Counted from the first letter of the stretch, positions 1-8,425 are shown. The stretch: 64,000 nt of DNA from Bacteroidota bacterium (GCA_026391835.1 JAPLDF010000068.1:1-64000), one strand, 5' to 3'. Numbers and translations: made by a program. The notes: generated by a model from the sequence alone, not told the origin.

Positions 1-120
1 GGCCAGTTCAAGACTATCTTCGCCGCCGAGAACTTTGCCGTCCTGAGATCCATTATTGAAACAGCCATCAAAAACAAACAAGATGTGCTGAAAGCCCTGA
101 ATGTAATCGCGCATTATTAG
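1..120 (+). CDS. C-terminal 39 residues of a truncated gene, possibly a transposase
   Basis: Frame 1 is open from the window edge to a TAG at 118-120. The visible tail (GQFKT..., AENFAVLRSIIETAIKN, ending IAHY) resembles by memory the end of some Bacteroidota IS66-like transposases, where an S/GQF..-GA..FA..RS.I.T pattern closes the protein. Only the tail is present, so the family is uncertain. Its stop codon falls where the distal half of the first regulon site would be expected. Confidence 0.45.
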   Translation, partial: GQFKTIFAAENFAVLRSIIETAIKNKQDVLKALNVIAHY

Positions 121-124
121 TAGG

Positions 125-181
125 ACTGATTAGTTACAAAAAGTTATATAACATTTTGTCTTTTCCTGAAGCCCATCTTTG
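125..181 (+). promoter_or_regulatory. Regulon site A (half-degenerate) and promoter of the first Mce operon
   Basis: The proximal half-site ATATAAC is at 146-152, preceded by AAAGTT, and the -7 box CATCTTTG is at 174-181. The gap between AAC and TTTG is exactly 25 nt, as at all other sites. The distal half-site expected at 125-131 reads ACTGATT and does not match. The first gene starts 72 nt downstream at 254. Confidence 0.7.
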
Positions 182-253
182 CAAAATAAATGTCAAACCT
201 GGAATCTCTTTTTTTTTGAGCCGGTAAATATGATCGCAATCCCAACATGATAC

Positions 254-1048
254 ATGTCCATTTTGTCTGCTAAAAAATACGTGTTCTCGAAAGAAACTGA
301 CCAATACCTGGTTGGCATTAACCAGGCATTCAGGTTTGTCGTGCGCTTTTTTAAAGAAGTATTTTCCAGGCCTTTCCATTTCCGGGAAGTAATAAACCAG
401 TGTTTTGAGGTTGGTTTAAAATCGCTCCCCTTGATCACGGTCACAGGCTTTATCATCGGCATTGTTTTTACAAAGCAATCACGGCCTTCACTGGAGAGTT
501 TCGGTGCAAGTTCGTGGCTGCCTTCATTAATGGGAGTAGCACTGGTAAAAGCACTGGGGCCGCTCGTAACAGCGCTTATCTGTGCTGGCAAAGTAGGTTC
601 CAGCATCGGGGCAGAACTTGGCTCGATGAAAGTGACCGAACAGATTGATGCCATGGAGGTATCGGCAATCAACCCGTTTAAATACCTTGTTGTAACCCGC
701 GTACTGGCAACGACCATCACCATTCCCCTGCTAGCATTGTACTGCAGCTTTGTAGCGTTGTATGGTTCCTACGTAAACGTTCATGCCGAAGAGGCTACCG
801 GGATCATTATCTTTTATAAAAACGCCTTTTCATCCATCTCCTTTATTGACATTTTTACCTCTTTGTCCAAAACGATTGTTTTCGGATTTACAATTGGCGT
901 CGTCGGCTGTTACAAAGGATACAATGCCATACAGGGCACACGCGGCGTTGGCAAGGCGGCAAACCAGGCAGTCGTGCTTGCCATGTTCCTTGTCTTTCTT
1001 GAAGAAATTGTAATTGTCCAGGTAGCCAACTGGATCAGATATTTTTAA
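254..1048 (+). CDS. MlaE-type ABC transporter permease (first Mce operon)
   Basis: A 264-residue integral membrane protein of the MlaE/YrbE permease family, the inner-membrane channel part of Mce/Mla lipid transporters that move phospholipids or other lipids between the two membranes. The central stretch GPLVTALICAGKVGSSIGAELGSMKVTEQIDAME (given here as GPLVTALICAGK and GAELGSMKVTEQIDAME) is the family hallmark, and several hydrophobic segments follow to the end. ATG at 254 lies 72 nt after the -7 box of site A. It is the first gene of a permease-ATPase-MCE operon with gaps of only a few bases, and is closely similar to the second permease at 2936-3775. Confidence 0.9.
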   Translation: MSILSAKKYVFSKETDQYLVGINQAFRFVVRFFKEVFSRPFHFREVINQCFEVGLKSLPLITVTGFIIGIVFTKQSRPSLESFGASSWLPSLMGVALVKALGPLVTALICAGKVGSSIGAELGSMKVTEQIDAMEVSAINPFKYLVVTRVLATTITIPLLALYCSFVALYGSYVNVHAEEATGIIIFYKNAFSSISFIDIFTSLSKTIVFGFTIGVVGCYKGYNAIQGTRGVGKAANQAVVLAMFLVFLEEIVIVQVANWIRYF

Positions 1049-1052
1049 CGTG

Positions 1053-1829
1053 ATGGAAAACCAGGAACAACATATCATCAATAAGGGTGAATCGGTTATT
1101 GCCATAAAAAGATTATATAAATCCTTCGAGGACCTTCACGTACTGAAAGGGATTGACTTTAATGTATTTAAAGGGGAGAATGTTGCTGTACTCGGTAAAT
1201 CGGGTTCAGGGAAATCTGTCCTGATAAAGATCATTGTAGGATTGCTGAAACCAGACAAAGGCGAAGTGGTTGTACTCGGAAAGGATATCGACAAACTGGA
1301 AGGCAAAGAATTGGATGCTTTGCGTTTGCGCATTGGTTTTTCATTTCAAAGCAGTGCGTTGTACGACAGCATGAGTGTTTATGAGAATCTTGCATTTCCG
1401 TTGACCATGAATTTTAAACATCTTGGTAAAAAGGAGGTGGATGCTGCTGTTATGGAGGCACTGGATGCCGTGGGTTTAACAGATAAAGTACGTCAAATGC
1501 CGTCGGACCTCTCAGGCGGCCAGCGAAAAAGAACAGGCATTGCACGTACACTCATCCTGAATCCCGAAATCATGCTTTATGACGAGCCGACCTCGGGACT
1601 GGACCCGGTTACGAGTTCAGAGATCAACGAACTTATCAACGAGGTCCAGAAACGATACAACACAAGTTCGGTCATTATTACCCACGACCTTACGTGTGCC
1701 AAGGCAACAGGCAACCGCATCGCGATGCTGATTGACGGAAAGTTCCTGAAAATCGGAACATTCAACGAGGTGTTCGACACCAAAGACGAACAGGTTACGA
1801 AATTCTACAATTACAATTTTATACAATGA
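1053..1829 (+). CDS. MlaF-type ABC transporter ATP-binding protein (first Mce operon)
   Basis: Cytoplasmic ATPase that energises the Mce lipid transporter by pairing with the MlaE-type permease. Visible motifs: Walker A GKSGSGKS, signature LSGGQRKR, Walker B LYDEPTSGLDP followed by the H-loop ITHD. The R-K-R after the signature is typical of MlaF/Ttg2A proteins. GTG at 1050 directly precedes ATG at 1053; I prefer the ATG. It begins 4 nt after the permease stop, so the two are translationally close. About 258 residues, a normal length. Confidence 0.92.
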   Translation: MENQEQHIINKGESVIAIKRLYKSFEDLHVLKGIDFNVFKGENVAVLGKSGSGKSVLIKIIVGLLKPDKGEVVVLGKDIDKLEGKELDALRLRIGFSFQSSALYDSMSVYENLAFPLTMNFKHLGKKEVDAAVMEALDAVGLTDKVRQMPSDLSGGQRKRTGIARTLILNPEIMLYDEPTSGLDPVTSSEINELINEVQKRYNTSSVIITHDLTCAKATGNRIAMLIDGKFLKIGTFNEVFDTKDEQVTKFYNYNFIQ

Positions 1830-1832
1830 ACC

Positions 1833-2810
1833 ATGAATAAAGCGCAACGCAACCGTCCTGTCCTCGTAGGCCTTTTTGTTTTAATAGGATTGATATTTCT
1901 GATCGGGGGAATCCTCATGGTTGGCAACCTTCACGAAACTTTTAAAAAGAAAATAACGGTAGTTTCTCTCTTTGACGATGTAAGCGGACTGCAAACAGGC
2001 AACAATGTCTGGTTCTCCGGTGTAAAGATCGGCGTGGTGAGCAACCTGCATTTTTATGGAAAATCACAGGTAGAAGTTAGCATGAAGGTCGAAACCAAAG
2101 CCCAGCAGTATATCCGCAAGGATGCCAAAGTAAAAATAAGCACCGATGGCCTCATCGGGAATAAGATACTCATCATATACGGCGGCACATCCAGGCACCA
2201 GGAAATCCAGGAAGGAGACACGCTGGAGGTTGAAAAAACCTTTTCATCGGATGACATGATCAATACCCTGCAGGAGAACAATAAAAACCTGCTGGCCATT
2301 ACCACCGATTTCAAGGCGATCAGCAAAAAACTGGCTGCCGGTGAAGGTACCGTCGGGAAATTGCTGAACGACAATTCCGTGTATGACAACATCAACGCTG
2401 CAACGGCATCGCTGCAGAATGCATCCGTTAAAGCGCAACAACTGGCAGGTTCCCTTGCCCTTTTCAGTTCAGGATTGAATAAAAAAGGCACACTGGCCAA
2501 TGCGTTGATAACAGATACAGTGGTTTTTAATTCAGTAAAAGCCTCTGTGCTGCAATTGCAGAAAATTGCCGATACCGCGGCTTTGTTTGTGACAAATCTT
2601 AAAGATGCAGGCTGCAACCCCAATTCCGCCATTGGCGTATTGTTGCATGACAAAGAAGCAGGGGCTCATTTAAAAGAAACGATTAAAAACCTGGAGAGCA
2701 GTTCCAAAAAATTAGATGAGGACCTGGAAGCGGCACAGCATAATTTTTTACTGCGCGGTTTTTTCAAGAAGAAGGCGCAAGCCGCCAAAGACAGCCTGCC
2801 TGAAAAATAA
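1833..2810 (+). CDS. MCE-domain (MlaD-like) lipid-binding protein, first operon
   Basis: 325 residues: a short cytoplasmic N-terminus, one transmembrane helix (about residues 12-30, VLVGLFVLIGLIFLIGG), then one MCE domain (about 38-115, with LFDDVSGLQTGNNVWFSGVKIGVV), then a long helical, coiled-coil-prone region. Known MCE proteins of this layout form periplasmic hexamers that carry lipid between the membranes. It starts 3 nt after the ATPase stop. The C-terminus, with KLDEDLEAAQHNFLLRGFF, is conserved in the second MCE protein (4647-5429), showing that the operons are duplicates. Confidence 0.9.
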   Translation: MNKAQRNRPVLVGLFVLIGLIFLIGGILMVGNLHETFKKKITVVSLFDDVSGLQTGNNVWFSGVKIGVVSNLHFYGKSQVEVSMKVETKAQQYIRKDAKVKISTDGLIGNKILIIYGGTSRHQEIQEGDTLEVEKTFSSDDMINTLQENNKNLLAITTDFKAISKKLAAGEGTVGKLLNDNSVYDNINAATASLQNASVKAQQLAGSLALFSSGLNKKGTLANALITDTVVFNSVKASVLQLQKIADTAALFVTNLKDAGCNPNSAIGVLLHDKEAGAHLKETIKNLESSSKKLDEDLEAAQHNFLLRGFFKKKAQAAKDSLPEK

Positions 2811-2843
2811 AAACCGTAAAATCCTACGCTGCAAAACTTCTTC

Positions 2844-2912
2844 AATGTGTGAATCATGTAACTTATACAAAAAGTTATATAACACTTTCCCAGGGAGATG
2901 CCAGTAATTTTG
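2844..2912 (+). promoter_or_regulatory. Regulon site B and promoter of the second Mce operon
   Basis: AATGTGTGAATC then ATGTAAC (2856-2862), 14 nt, ATATAAC (2877-2883), 25 nt, and -7 box TAATTTTG at 2905-2912. The permease ATG at 2936 is 23 nt after the box. All elements match the shared 69-bp layout. Confidence 0.9.
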
Positions 2913-2935
2913 CTCACTGACAAACCATAAGTGAA

Positions 2936-3775
2936 ATGAAACAATTCCATCCGGTAACCAAAGTTAAAGGGTTTGCAACAAAGCAATCGGTAAGGCTCAG
3001 TGAAAAAACCATGGCAAAAACCGCCATTGCAAATAATTTTTTAACTGACCTGGCTGATGTTCTTTTATTTATCACACAATTCGTGCGGGAAACATTTTCA
3101 CGCAATTCTGAAGTGAAAGAGTTTTTTCGCCAGTGTTTCCAGATCGGGTATAAATCATTGCCGCTGGTATCGATCACCGGCACCATCATGGGCCTGGTAC
3201 TCACAATTCAATCGCGGCCTGTGCTCATTAAATTCGGAGCGGTTACCATGCTCCCGGGTATGGTTGCGGTTTCCCTGATCAGGGAAATGGGCCCGGTGAT
3301 AACGGCGCTGATCTGTGCCGGGAAAATCGGCTCGGGCATGGGCGCAGAATTAGGTTCCATGAAAGTGACCGAACAAATTGACGCCATGGAAGTATCCTCC
3401 ACCAACCCGATGAAATTCCTGGTTGTTACCAGGGTTTGGGCGGCTATCATTATGGTACCCATCTTAATTCTCTATGCCGACGCATTTGGAATACTCGGCA
3501 GCTGGGCAGGCGCCAACATCAAAGGCGACGTTTCGTTCGTACTCTTTTTTTCACAGGCATTCGGCAGTGTTCGGTTTATGGATTTACTACCAGCCGTTAC
3601 AAAATCATTCTTTTTCGGCGCAGTCATCGGGTTCGTGGGATGTTATAAGGGATACAATGCCGGGCGTGGCACAGAAAGCGTTGGTATTGCTGCAAACTCG
3701 GCCGTCGTGCTCGCTTCCCTGCTGGTGATCATTGTCGACATGATTGCTGTGCAAATTACGGATATGCTTATTTGA
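2936..3775 (+). CDS. MlaE-type ABC transporter permease (second Mce operon)
   Basis: 279 residues, paralog of the permease at 254-1048 with an N-terminal extension of about 20 polar residues. It keeps the family core GPVITALICAGKIG and GAELGSMKVTEQIDAMEVSS, and ends in hydrophobic helices. Role: membrane channel of a second Mce lipid transporter. The ATG lies directly behind site B, so this operon has its own promoter and need not rely on readthrough from the first. Other in-frame ATGs occur downstream, but 2936 fits the promoter distance seen at other sites. Confidence 0.9.
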   Translation: MKQFHPVTKVKGFATKQSVRLSEKTMAKTAIANNFLTDLADVLLFITQFVRETFSRNSEVKEFFRQCFQIGYKSLPLVSITGTIMGLVLTIQSRPVLIKFGAVTMLPGMVAVSLIREMGPVITALICAGKIGSGMGAELGSMKVTEQIDAMEVSSTNPMKFLVVTRVWAAIIMVPILILYADAFGILGSWAGANIKGDVSFVLFFSQAFGSVRFMDLLPAVTKSFFFGAVIGFVGCYKGYNAGRGTESVGIAANSAVVLASLLVIIVDMIAVQITDMLI

Positions 3776-3816
3776 AATTTGAAGATTAATGGATTTGAAA
3801 ATTTGAAAATCAAAAG

Positions 3817-4599
3817 ATGAATACTGCCCATACAAGACCTTTGGATCATGCCATGCACCCGGCTGACGGGAGCGCCCCTGTGATTGAAATAACCAAGCTC
3901 AGGAAGTCATTTGGGAAACAGGAAGTATTGAAAAATGTCTCGCTGAAGCTGATGAATGGCGAAAACCTTGTCGTACTAGGCAAATCCGGCTCCGGAAAAT
4001 CCGTTTTGATAAAATGTATTGTTGGGTTGCTGCACTCAGATGAAGGTACCATAAACGTGTTTGAACAAAACGTGAATTCCCTTGACAGAAAAGAACTGGG
4101 CGAATTACGACAGAAAATAGGTTTTCTTTTTCAGAGTGGCGCCCTCTATGATTCCATGACTGTGAAACAAAACCTGGAGTTCCCTTTGCGAAGAATTAAG
4201 AAGGACCTTTCTGAAAAGGAAATTGAAGAAAAGATCAACGTGGTGCTGGAAAATGTAGGATTGGCGGATGCTTTGAACAAAATGCCATCCCAGCTTTCGG
4301 GCGGTATGCGAAAAAGAATCAGCCTGGCCCGCACCATTGTGGTCGATCCGATGATCATGCTTTATGATGAACCAACAACCGGGCTCGATCCCATTACTTC
4401 CGATGAAATAAGCATGCTCATCAATGAGGTTCAGAAAAAATACAAAACCTCTTCGGTCATCATTACCCACGACATCAAATGTGTCCGCAATACCGCCGAC
4501 CGGATCATCATGCTGGCGGATGGAGAAGTTTACCTGGAAGGGACGTTGAAGGATTTCGAAAACTCAACCGATCCATTTATAAAGTCATTCTTCCACTAA
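3817..4599 (+). CDS. MlaF-type ABC transporter ATP-binding protein (second Mce operon)
   Basis: 260 residues. Walker A GKSGSGKS, signature LSGGMRKR, Walker B LYDEPTTGLDP and H-loop ITHD are all present, so it should be an active ATPase partnering the preceding permease. Unlike in the first operon, 41 nt of A/T-rich sequence with a repeated 'ttgaaaat' pattern separates it from the permease. It carries an N-terminal extension of about 20 residues (NTAHTRPLDHAMHPADG) before the ABC fold. Confidence 0.92.
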   Translation: MNTAHTRPLDHAMHPADGSAPVIEITKLRKSFGKQEVLKNVSLKLMNGENLVVLGKSGSGKSVLIKCIVGLLHSDEGTINVFEQNVNSLDRKELGELRQKIGFLFQSGALYDSMTVKQNLEFPLRRIKKDLSEKEIEEKINVVLENVGLADALNKMPSQLSGGMRKRISLARTIVVDPMIMLYDEPTTGLDPITSDEISMLINEVQKKYKTSSVIITHDIKCVRNTADRIIMLADGEVYLEGTLKDFENSTDPFIKSFFH

Positions 4600-4605
4600 C
4601 CCAAA

Positions 4606-4639
4606 AAATCGTAAATCGTAAATCATAAATCGTAAATCC
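4606..4639. repeat. Heptamer tandem repeat (aatcgta)
   Basis: Four to five copies of a seven-base unit, AATCGTA with one variant AATCATA, sit between the ATPase and MCE genes of the second operon. The same unit, in either orientation, recurs at 58905-59006 and 60563-60594, so it is a dispersed intergenic repeat of this genome. Confidence 0.75.
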
Positions 4640-4646
4640 TAACCTT

Positions 4647-5429
4647 ATGGATACGCACACTCAAAAATTCAAAATCCGGCTCGGGCTTTTCATTGCCGGA
4701 GGCCTGGCTCTCTTTGTCCTTGCCATTTTTATCATCGGAAAACAAAAAAACCTGTTCAATCCTGTTTTTAAACTTACCACATCGTTTTCGAATGTGAGCG
4801 GGCTGCAGGTTGGAAATAACATACGGTTCTCCGGAATTACGGTGGGTACCGTCGACAATATCAAAATCATCAACGACTCGACCGTAAAAATAGACATGCT
4901 GATCAAAAAGGAGGTCAGGCAGTTCATAAAATCGGACTGCGAAGTGGCTATCGGATCCGAAGGCCTCATTGGCGACAAACTACTGGTCATTTCACAGGGC
5001 GGTGATGATTCGCCCATGGTTAAAATCGGACAACATCTTGTTTCAGCCGAACCGGTTGAACTCGATGCCATCATGGCAAGCCTGCAGGTTACCGCCGGCA
5101 ATGCCGAAATTATTTCGCAACAGCTCGCCGAGATCATGTACAAAGTGAACAGTGGCAATGGAACCCTGGGCAAACTGATCCAGGATACGACCATCGCCAA
5201 CAACTTAAGCCAGACCATGGTGAATATCAAGCGAAGCAGCAAAGGGCTGGATGAAAACATGGAAGCCGCCAAACATAATTTCCTGCTGAAAGGCTACTTT
5301 AACAAGAAAGCCGAAGCCGAGGCAGAAAAAAAACAGGATGCCCTGGATAAAATTGAAAAGGAAAAGAAGAAGAAGGAGGCTGATGAAAAAAAGGCGGCAA
5401 GACAAAAAGAAAAAGATGAAAAAAAATAG
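4647..5429 (+). CDS. MCE-domain (MlaD-like) lipid-binding protein, second operon
   Basis: 260 residues: N-terminal transmembrane helix (about residues 11-29), one MCE domain (TSFSNVSGLQVGNNIRFSGITVGTV), a helical segment, and a C-terminal tail of about 45 residues made almost only of K, E, D and A (KKQDALDKIEKEKKKKEADE). It would act as the periplasmic lipid-carrying ring of the second transporter. Compared with the first MCE protein it lacks about 65 residues of the helical region and adds the charged tail. Shared motif GLDENMEAAKHNFLLKGYF before the tail matches the first copy. Confidence 0.9.
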   Translation: MDTHTQKFKIRLGLFIAGGLALFVLAIFIIGKQKNLFNPVFKLTTSFSNVSGLQVGNNIRFSGITVGTVDNIKIINDSTVKIDMLIKKEVRQFIKSDCEVAIGSEGLIGDKLLVISQGGDDSPMVKIGQHLVSAEPVELDAIMASLQVTAGNAEIISQQLAEIMYKVNSGNGTLGKLIQDTTIANNLSQTMVNIKRSSKGLDENMEAAKHNFLLKGYFNKKAEAEAEKKQDALDKIEKEKKKKEADEKKAARQKEKDEKK

Positions 5430-5454
5430 GTCCGCTGCCAACCCTGCACTCCCG

Positions 5455-5523
5455 AATGTGTGAATCATGTAAGAATATCATAAAGTTGTGTAACAGTTAA
5501 TCCTTCATTGCGGAGGACCTTTG
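5455..5523 (+). promoter_or_regulatory. Regulon site C and promoter of the OmpA gene
   Basis: AATGTGTGAATC, ATGTAAG (5467-5473), 14 nt, GTGTAAC (5488-5494), 25 nt, -7 box GACCTTTG at 5516-5523. Because the -7 box covers a possible TTG start at 5521, the real start of the next gene must be downstream, at ATG 5554. Confidence 0.88.
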
Positions 5524-5553
5524 CCTCCAGATTATTCACTTAAAAAAACCAAA

Positions 5554-6351
5554 ATGAAAAAAGCATTCTATTCCTTTGCATTCATATCCTTGTTGATGGG
5601 TGTATTGTTTACCTCGTGCGTGTCGAATAAAAAATTCCTGGCTTCAGAAGCCAAAGCCGACAAATTGCAAAAAGACAACGCCATTTCACTTAACAAGCTG
5701 ATTGACTGCAACTCACAGGTTAAAAGCCTGACCGACGAAAAATCATCCCTGCAAAATGCAAATGCATCCGTCGAAAATGATTTGAAAATTCTCTCGACAG
5801 AATCAAAAATGACCATTGCCGACCAGGCAAAGCGTTTAAAAAGCCTGCAGAATATGATCCAGGCCCAGAAGAACGTCATGGCAAACCTGAAGAATTCAAT
5901 CGCAGATGCGCTGCTGAATTATAAAGCGGACGAACTTTCCGTTTATATCAAGGACGGGAACGTATATGTTTCACTTGAAGAAAAACTGCTGTTCAAATCG
6001 GGCAGCGACATGGTGAACCCACAGGGGAAAGAGGCACTCAAAACGCTTGCCAAAGTTCTTAACAGCACCAGGGACATCACCGTGAACATTGAAGGTCATA
6101 CCGACAATGTCCCCATCAGCACAAAGTTGTTTGAAGACAACTGGGATCTCAGCACTGCCCGGGCCACCTCCATTGTACGCATCCTGACCAAAGACAATAA
6201 CTTTGACCCGGCACGCATCACTGCCTCAGGCAGAGGCCAGTTTCACCCTGTAAAGACGAATGAAACAGCCGAAGGACGCGCAGGAAACCGCAGAACTGAA
6301 GTTATCCTGTCGCCCGACCTGAATGAACTTTACAAATTATTGTATCAATAA
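5554..6351 (+). CDS. OmpA-family peptidoglycan-binding lipoprotein
   Basis: 265 residues from ATG 5554 (MKKAFYSF). The signal peptide ends in a lipobox (VLFTSC), so it is a lipoprotein. A coiled-coil region (about 30-110) precedes a C-terminal OmpA domain (LLFKSGSDMVNPQGKEAL, then INIEGHTDNVP-like VNIEGHTDNVP and the NRRTEV end). The domain binds meso-diaminopimelate of peptidoglycan, so the protein ties the outer membrane to the wall. It has its own regulon promoter and is followed by a strong terminator, so it is a single-gene unit. Confidence 0.92.
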   Translation: MKKAFYSFAFISLLMGVLFTSCVSNKKFLASEAKADKLQKDNAISLNKLIDCNSQVKSLTDEKSSLQNANASVENDLKILSTESKMTIADQAKRLKSLQNMIQAQKNVMANLKNSIADALLNYKADELSVYIKDGNVYVSLEEKLLFKSGSDMVNPQGKEALKTLAKVLNSTRDITVNIEGHTDNVPISTKLFEDNWDLSTARATSIVRILTKDNNFDPARITASGRGQFHPVKTNETAEGRAGNRRTEVILSPDLNELYKLLYQ

Positions 6352-6380
6352 GAGCTCAGCGAACATTTATCTGTTGTTCC

Positions 6381-6414
6381 AACACCCTGCTTCCTTCAAG
6401 GAGCAGGGTGTTTT
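6381..6414 (+). terminator. Rho-independent terminator after the OmpA gene
   Basis: An 11-bp perfect stem, AACACCCTGCT (6381-6391) with AGCAGGGTGTT (6402-6412), has a 10-nt loop and a short T-run. It lies 30 nt after the OmpA stop and 7 nt before regulon site D, insulating the two units. Confidence 0.9.
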
Positions 6415-6420
6415 ACCTGG

Positions 6421-6489
6421 AATGTGTGAATTATATAACTTTTAGGTAAAATTATGTAAGGCTATTTATCGCGACTAAACTTATCTTGT
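6421..6489 (+). promoter_or_regulatory. Regulon site D and promoter of a small membrane protein
   Basis: AATGTGTGAATT, ATATAAC (6433-6439), 14 nt, ATGTAAG (6454-6460), 25 nt, -7 box TATCTTGT (6482-6489, weaker). ATG of the next gene is 25 nt downstream at 6515. Confidence 0.82.
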
Positions 6490-6514
6490 AACATTGAAAT
6501 TTTATTAAAAACAG

Positions 6515-6724
6515 ATGAAAAAAATTGCAATCGTAGTCATCCTGGCGGGATTGGTACTGACCATCTTTACAGCCTTTACTTTTTTCACCAGGGAGAAAAT
6601 CGTCGACCTCGGATCTGTTGAAATCACCAGGAGCAAACCGCACAACATCAACTGGTCACCGCTGATCGGTGTTGCAGTTATGGCGCTTGGCGGTGTCCTG
6701 TTGTGGGAGTCGGCACGAAAATGA
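6515..6724 (+). CDS. Small two-helix membrane protein (DUF3185-like)
   Basis: 69 residues with two hydrophobic segments (about 4-24, and 49-62) joined by a polar loop containing REKIVDLGSVEITR. The pattern of an N-terminal helix, a short 'lineage' loop with K/R-x-H and a final GVAVMALGGVLL helix resembles small stress-associated membrane proteins; I cannot fix the family from memory and give DUF3185-like only as a suggestion. It is first in its unit behind site D and is followed by the radical SAM gene after 3 nt. Confidence 0.75.
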   Translation: MKKIAIVVILAGLVLTIFTAFTFFTREKIVDLGSVEITRSKPHNINWSPLIGVAVMALGGVLLWESARK

Positions 6725-6727
6725 TGT

Positions 6728-8209
6728 ATGAACATACTGTTGATATCCCCCCAGTTCCCCGATTCATACTGGAGTTTCAAGTATGCATTGCGGTTTATTT
6801 CCAAGAAAGCTGCTGAACCGCCCCTTGGACTGATAACCGTATCTGCGATGATCCCTGAAGGCTGGCATAAAAAGCTGGTGGATATGAATGTCTCGTCGCT
6901 GCGTTTGAAAGACCTACAGTGGGCCGATTATGCTTTTATCAGCGCCATGCACATTCAGCAGGATTCCGTTACAAAGATTGTTGATGACTGCATAAAATAC
7001 GGAGTTAAAACCGTTGCCGGGGGCCCCCTCTTTACGCAGGATTACCAGAACTATCCACAGATCGACCACCTCGTTCTCAATGAAGCGGAAATTACCTTTC
7101 CATGGTTTCTCCGCGACCTGGCTGCAGGCAATCCAGGGAAAACATACAGAACGGATGAATTTTCAGACATCTCAAAAACCCCTATTCCCGATTACCACCT
7201 GCTATCGAGAAAGCACTACGCTTCCATGAGCCTTCAGATTTCGCGGGGATGCCCGTTTTCATGTGAATTTTGTGAAATAGCTTCCCTGAATGGGCATAAA
7301 GTCAGGACAAAACCGACATGGCAAATCATTGCCGAGCTTGAAAAATTATATGAATTATCCTGGCGCGGGGCAGTGTTTATTGTGGATGACAATTTCATCG
7401 GCAATGTCAAAGCGATAAAATATGATTTGCTGCCTGCGATGAAATCGTGGATGAAGCTTCACAACTTTCCGTTCACATTTACGACCGAAGCATCCATCAA
7501 TCTCGCGGATGATGCCGAACTGATGCAGCTGATGGCCGACAGCGGGTTTAACACCGTCTTTATCGGCATTGAAACCCCGGAGGAAACCTCCCTCAATGAA
7601 TGCAACAAGATCCAGAATAAAAACCGGGACCTGATCCGGAGCATAAAAAACATCCAGCAGGCAGGACTCCAGGTTTCGGGTGGTTTTATCGTGGGGTTCG
7701 ACAACGACACGCCTTCCGTTTTCCAGCGCCAGGTCGATTTCATTCAGCAAAGCGGAATTGTGTCAGCCATGGTCGGACTGCTCAATGCACCCAGGCACAC
7801 CCGCCTTTATACCCGGCTGCAGGCGGAGAACCGGATCACCAACGAGGCAAACGGCAACAATACCGATTTTTCGCTGAATTTCATTCCCAAAATGAACCCG
7901 GTTGAACTCATCCGGGGATACAAAAAGATATTACAGGATATTTATGCGACAAAACCTTATTATAAACGGGTCAGGGAGTTGTTCAAAAGTTACCGGCCCC
8001 GTCGCACGAAACATGCAAAAATCACTTTCACCCATGCCTGCGCTTTCATGAAATCCATATTGATCATTGGCCTGATAAACAAAGGAAGAAGGCATTACTG
8101 GAAACTGCTCCTGTGGACACTTTTCACCCGCCCCGCCCTGGTGGCAGATGCCGTTACTTTCTCCATATACGGCTATCACTTCAGGAAGGTATACGGAATC
8201 GGAATATGA
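6728..8209 (+). CDS. B12-binding radical SAM protein (DUF4070 type)
   Basis: 493 residues. An N-terminal cobalamin-binding fold (about 1-140, MNILLISPQFP, GGPLFT) precedes a radical SAM core with the cluster motif CPFSCEFC (CxxxCxxC), then a C-terminal helical region of the DUF4070 kind. Known relatives are cobalamin-dependent methylases, including the hopanoid C-2 methylase HpnP; the substrate here cannot be read from the sequence. Cotranscription with a small membrane protein behind site D, next to lipid transporters, makes a lipid substrate possible, but that is inference. Confidence 0.85.
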   Translation: MNILLISPQFPDSYWSFKYALRFISKKAAEPPLGLITVSAMIPEGWHKKLVDMNVSSLRLKDLQWADYAFISAMHIQQDSVTKIVDDCIKYGVKTVAGGPLFTQDYQNYPQIDHLVLNEAEITFPWFLRDLAAGNPGKTYRTDEFSDISKTPIPDYHLLSRKHYASMSLQISRGCPFSCEFCEIASLNGHKVRTKPTWQIIAELEKLYELSWRGAVFIVDDNFIGNVKAIKYDLLPAMKSWMKLHNFPFTFTTEASINLADDAELMQLMADSGFNTVFIGIETPEETSLNECNKIQNKNRDLIRSIKNIQQAGLQVSGGFIVGFDNDTPSVFQRQVDFIQQSGIVSAMVGLLNAPRHTRLYTRLQAENRITNEANGNNTDFSLNFIPKMNPVELIRGYKKILQDIYATKPYYKRVRELFKSYRPRRTKHAKITFTHACAFMKSILIIGLINKGRRHYWKLLLWTLFTRPALVADAVTFSIYGYHFRKVYGIGI

Positions 8210-8315
8210 TCTTCTCATTTTTCCCCGGGAACGGTTAACCATACATCTTTTCAGACAACAATCAAACGGACCGGTTCCGGTTCCATGCATCTTCGTACAC
8301 CCAATTGCTCCTGCA

Positions 8316-8384
8316 TAGGTGTGAATGATGTAACTAATTTCCAAAATTTTGTAATACCGACCCGGAGCAGCGGGTTTACCTTCG
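8316..8384 (+). promoter_or_regulatory. Regulon site E and promoter of an outer-membrane protein
   Basis: GGTGTGAATG, ATGTAAC (8328-8334), 14 nt, TTGTAAT (8349-8355), 25 nt, -7 box TACCTTCG (8377-8384). Weaker proximal half-site and box than most, but the spacing is exact. It excludes a start upstream of 8390; ATG 8426 is used. Confidence 0.82.
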
Positions 8385-8425
8385 CCAGACTATTGAATAA
8401 CACCAACAATATTAAAAAAACAAAA

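Noticed and set aside
2054-2653. 199-residue antisense frame inside the first MCE gene, and similar antisense frames such as 20629-21714 inside the second P-type ATPase gene
   Set aside because: They are shadows of well-supported genes, with no recognisable protein features.
8285-8425. N-terminal extension of the barrel protein
   Set aside because: Regulon site E and its -7 box lie inside it; the signal peptide begins at ATG 8426.
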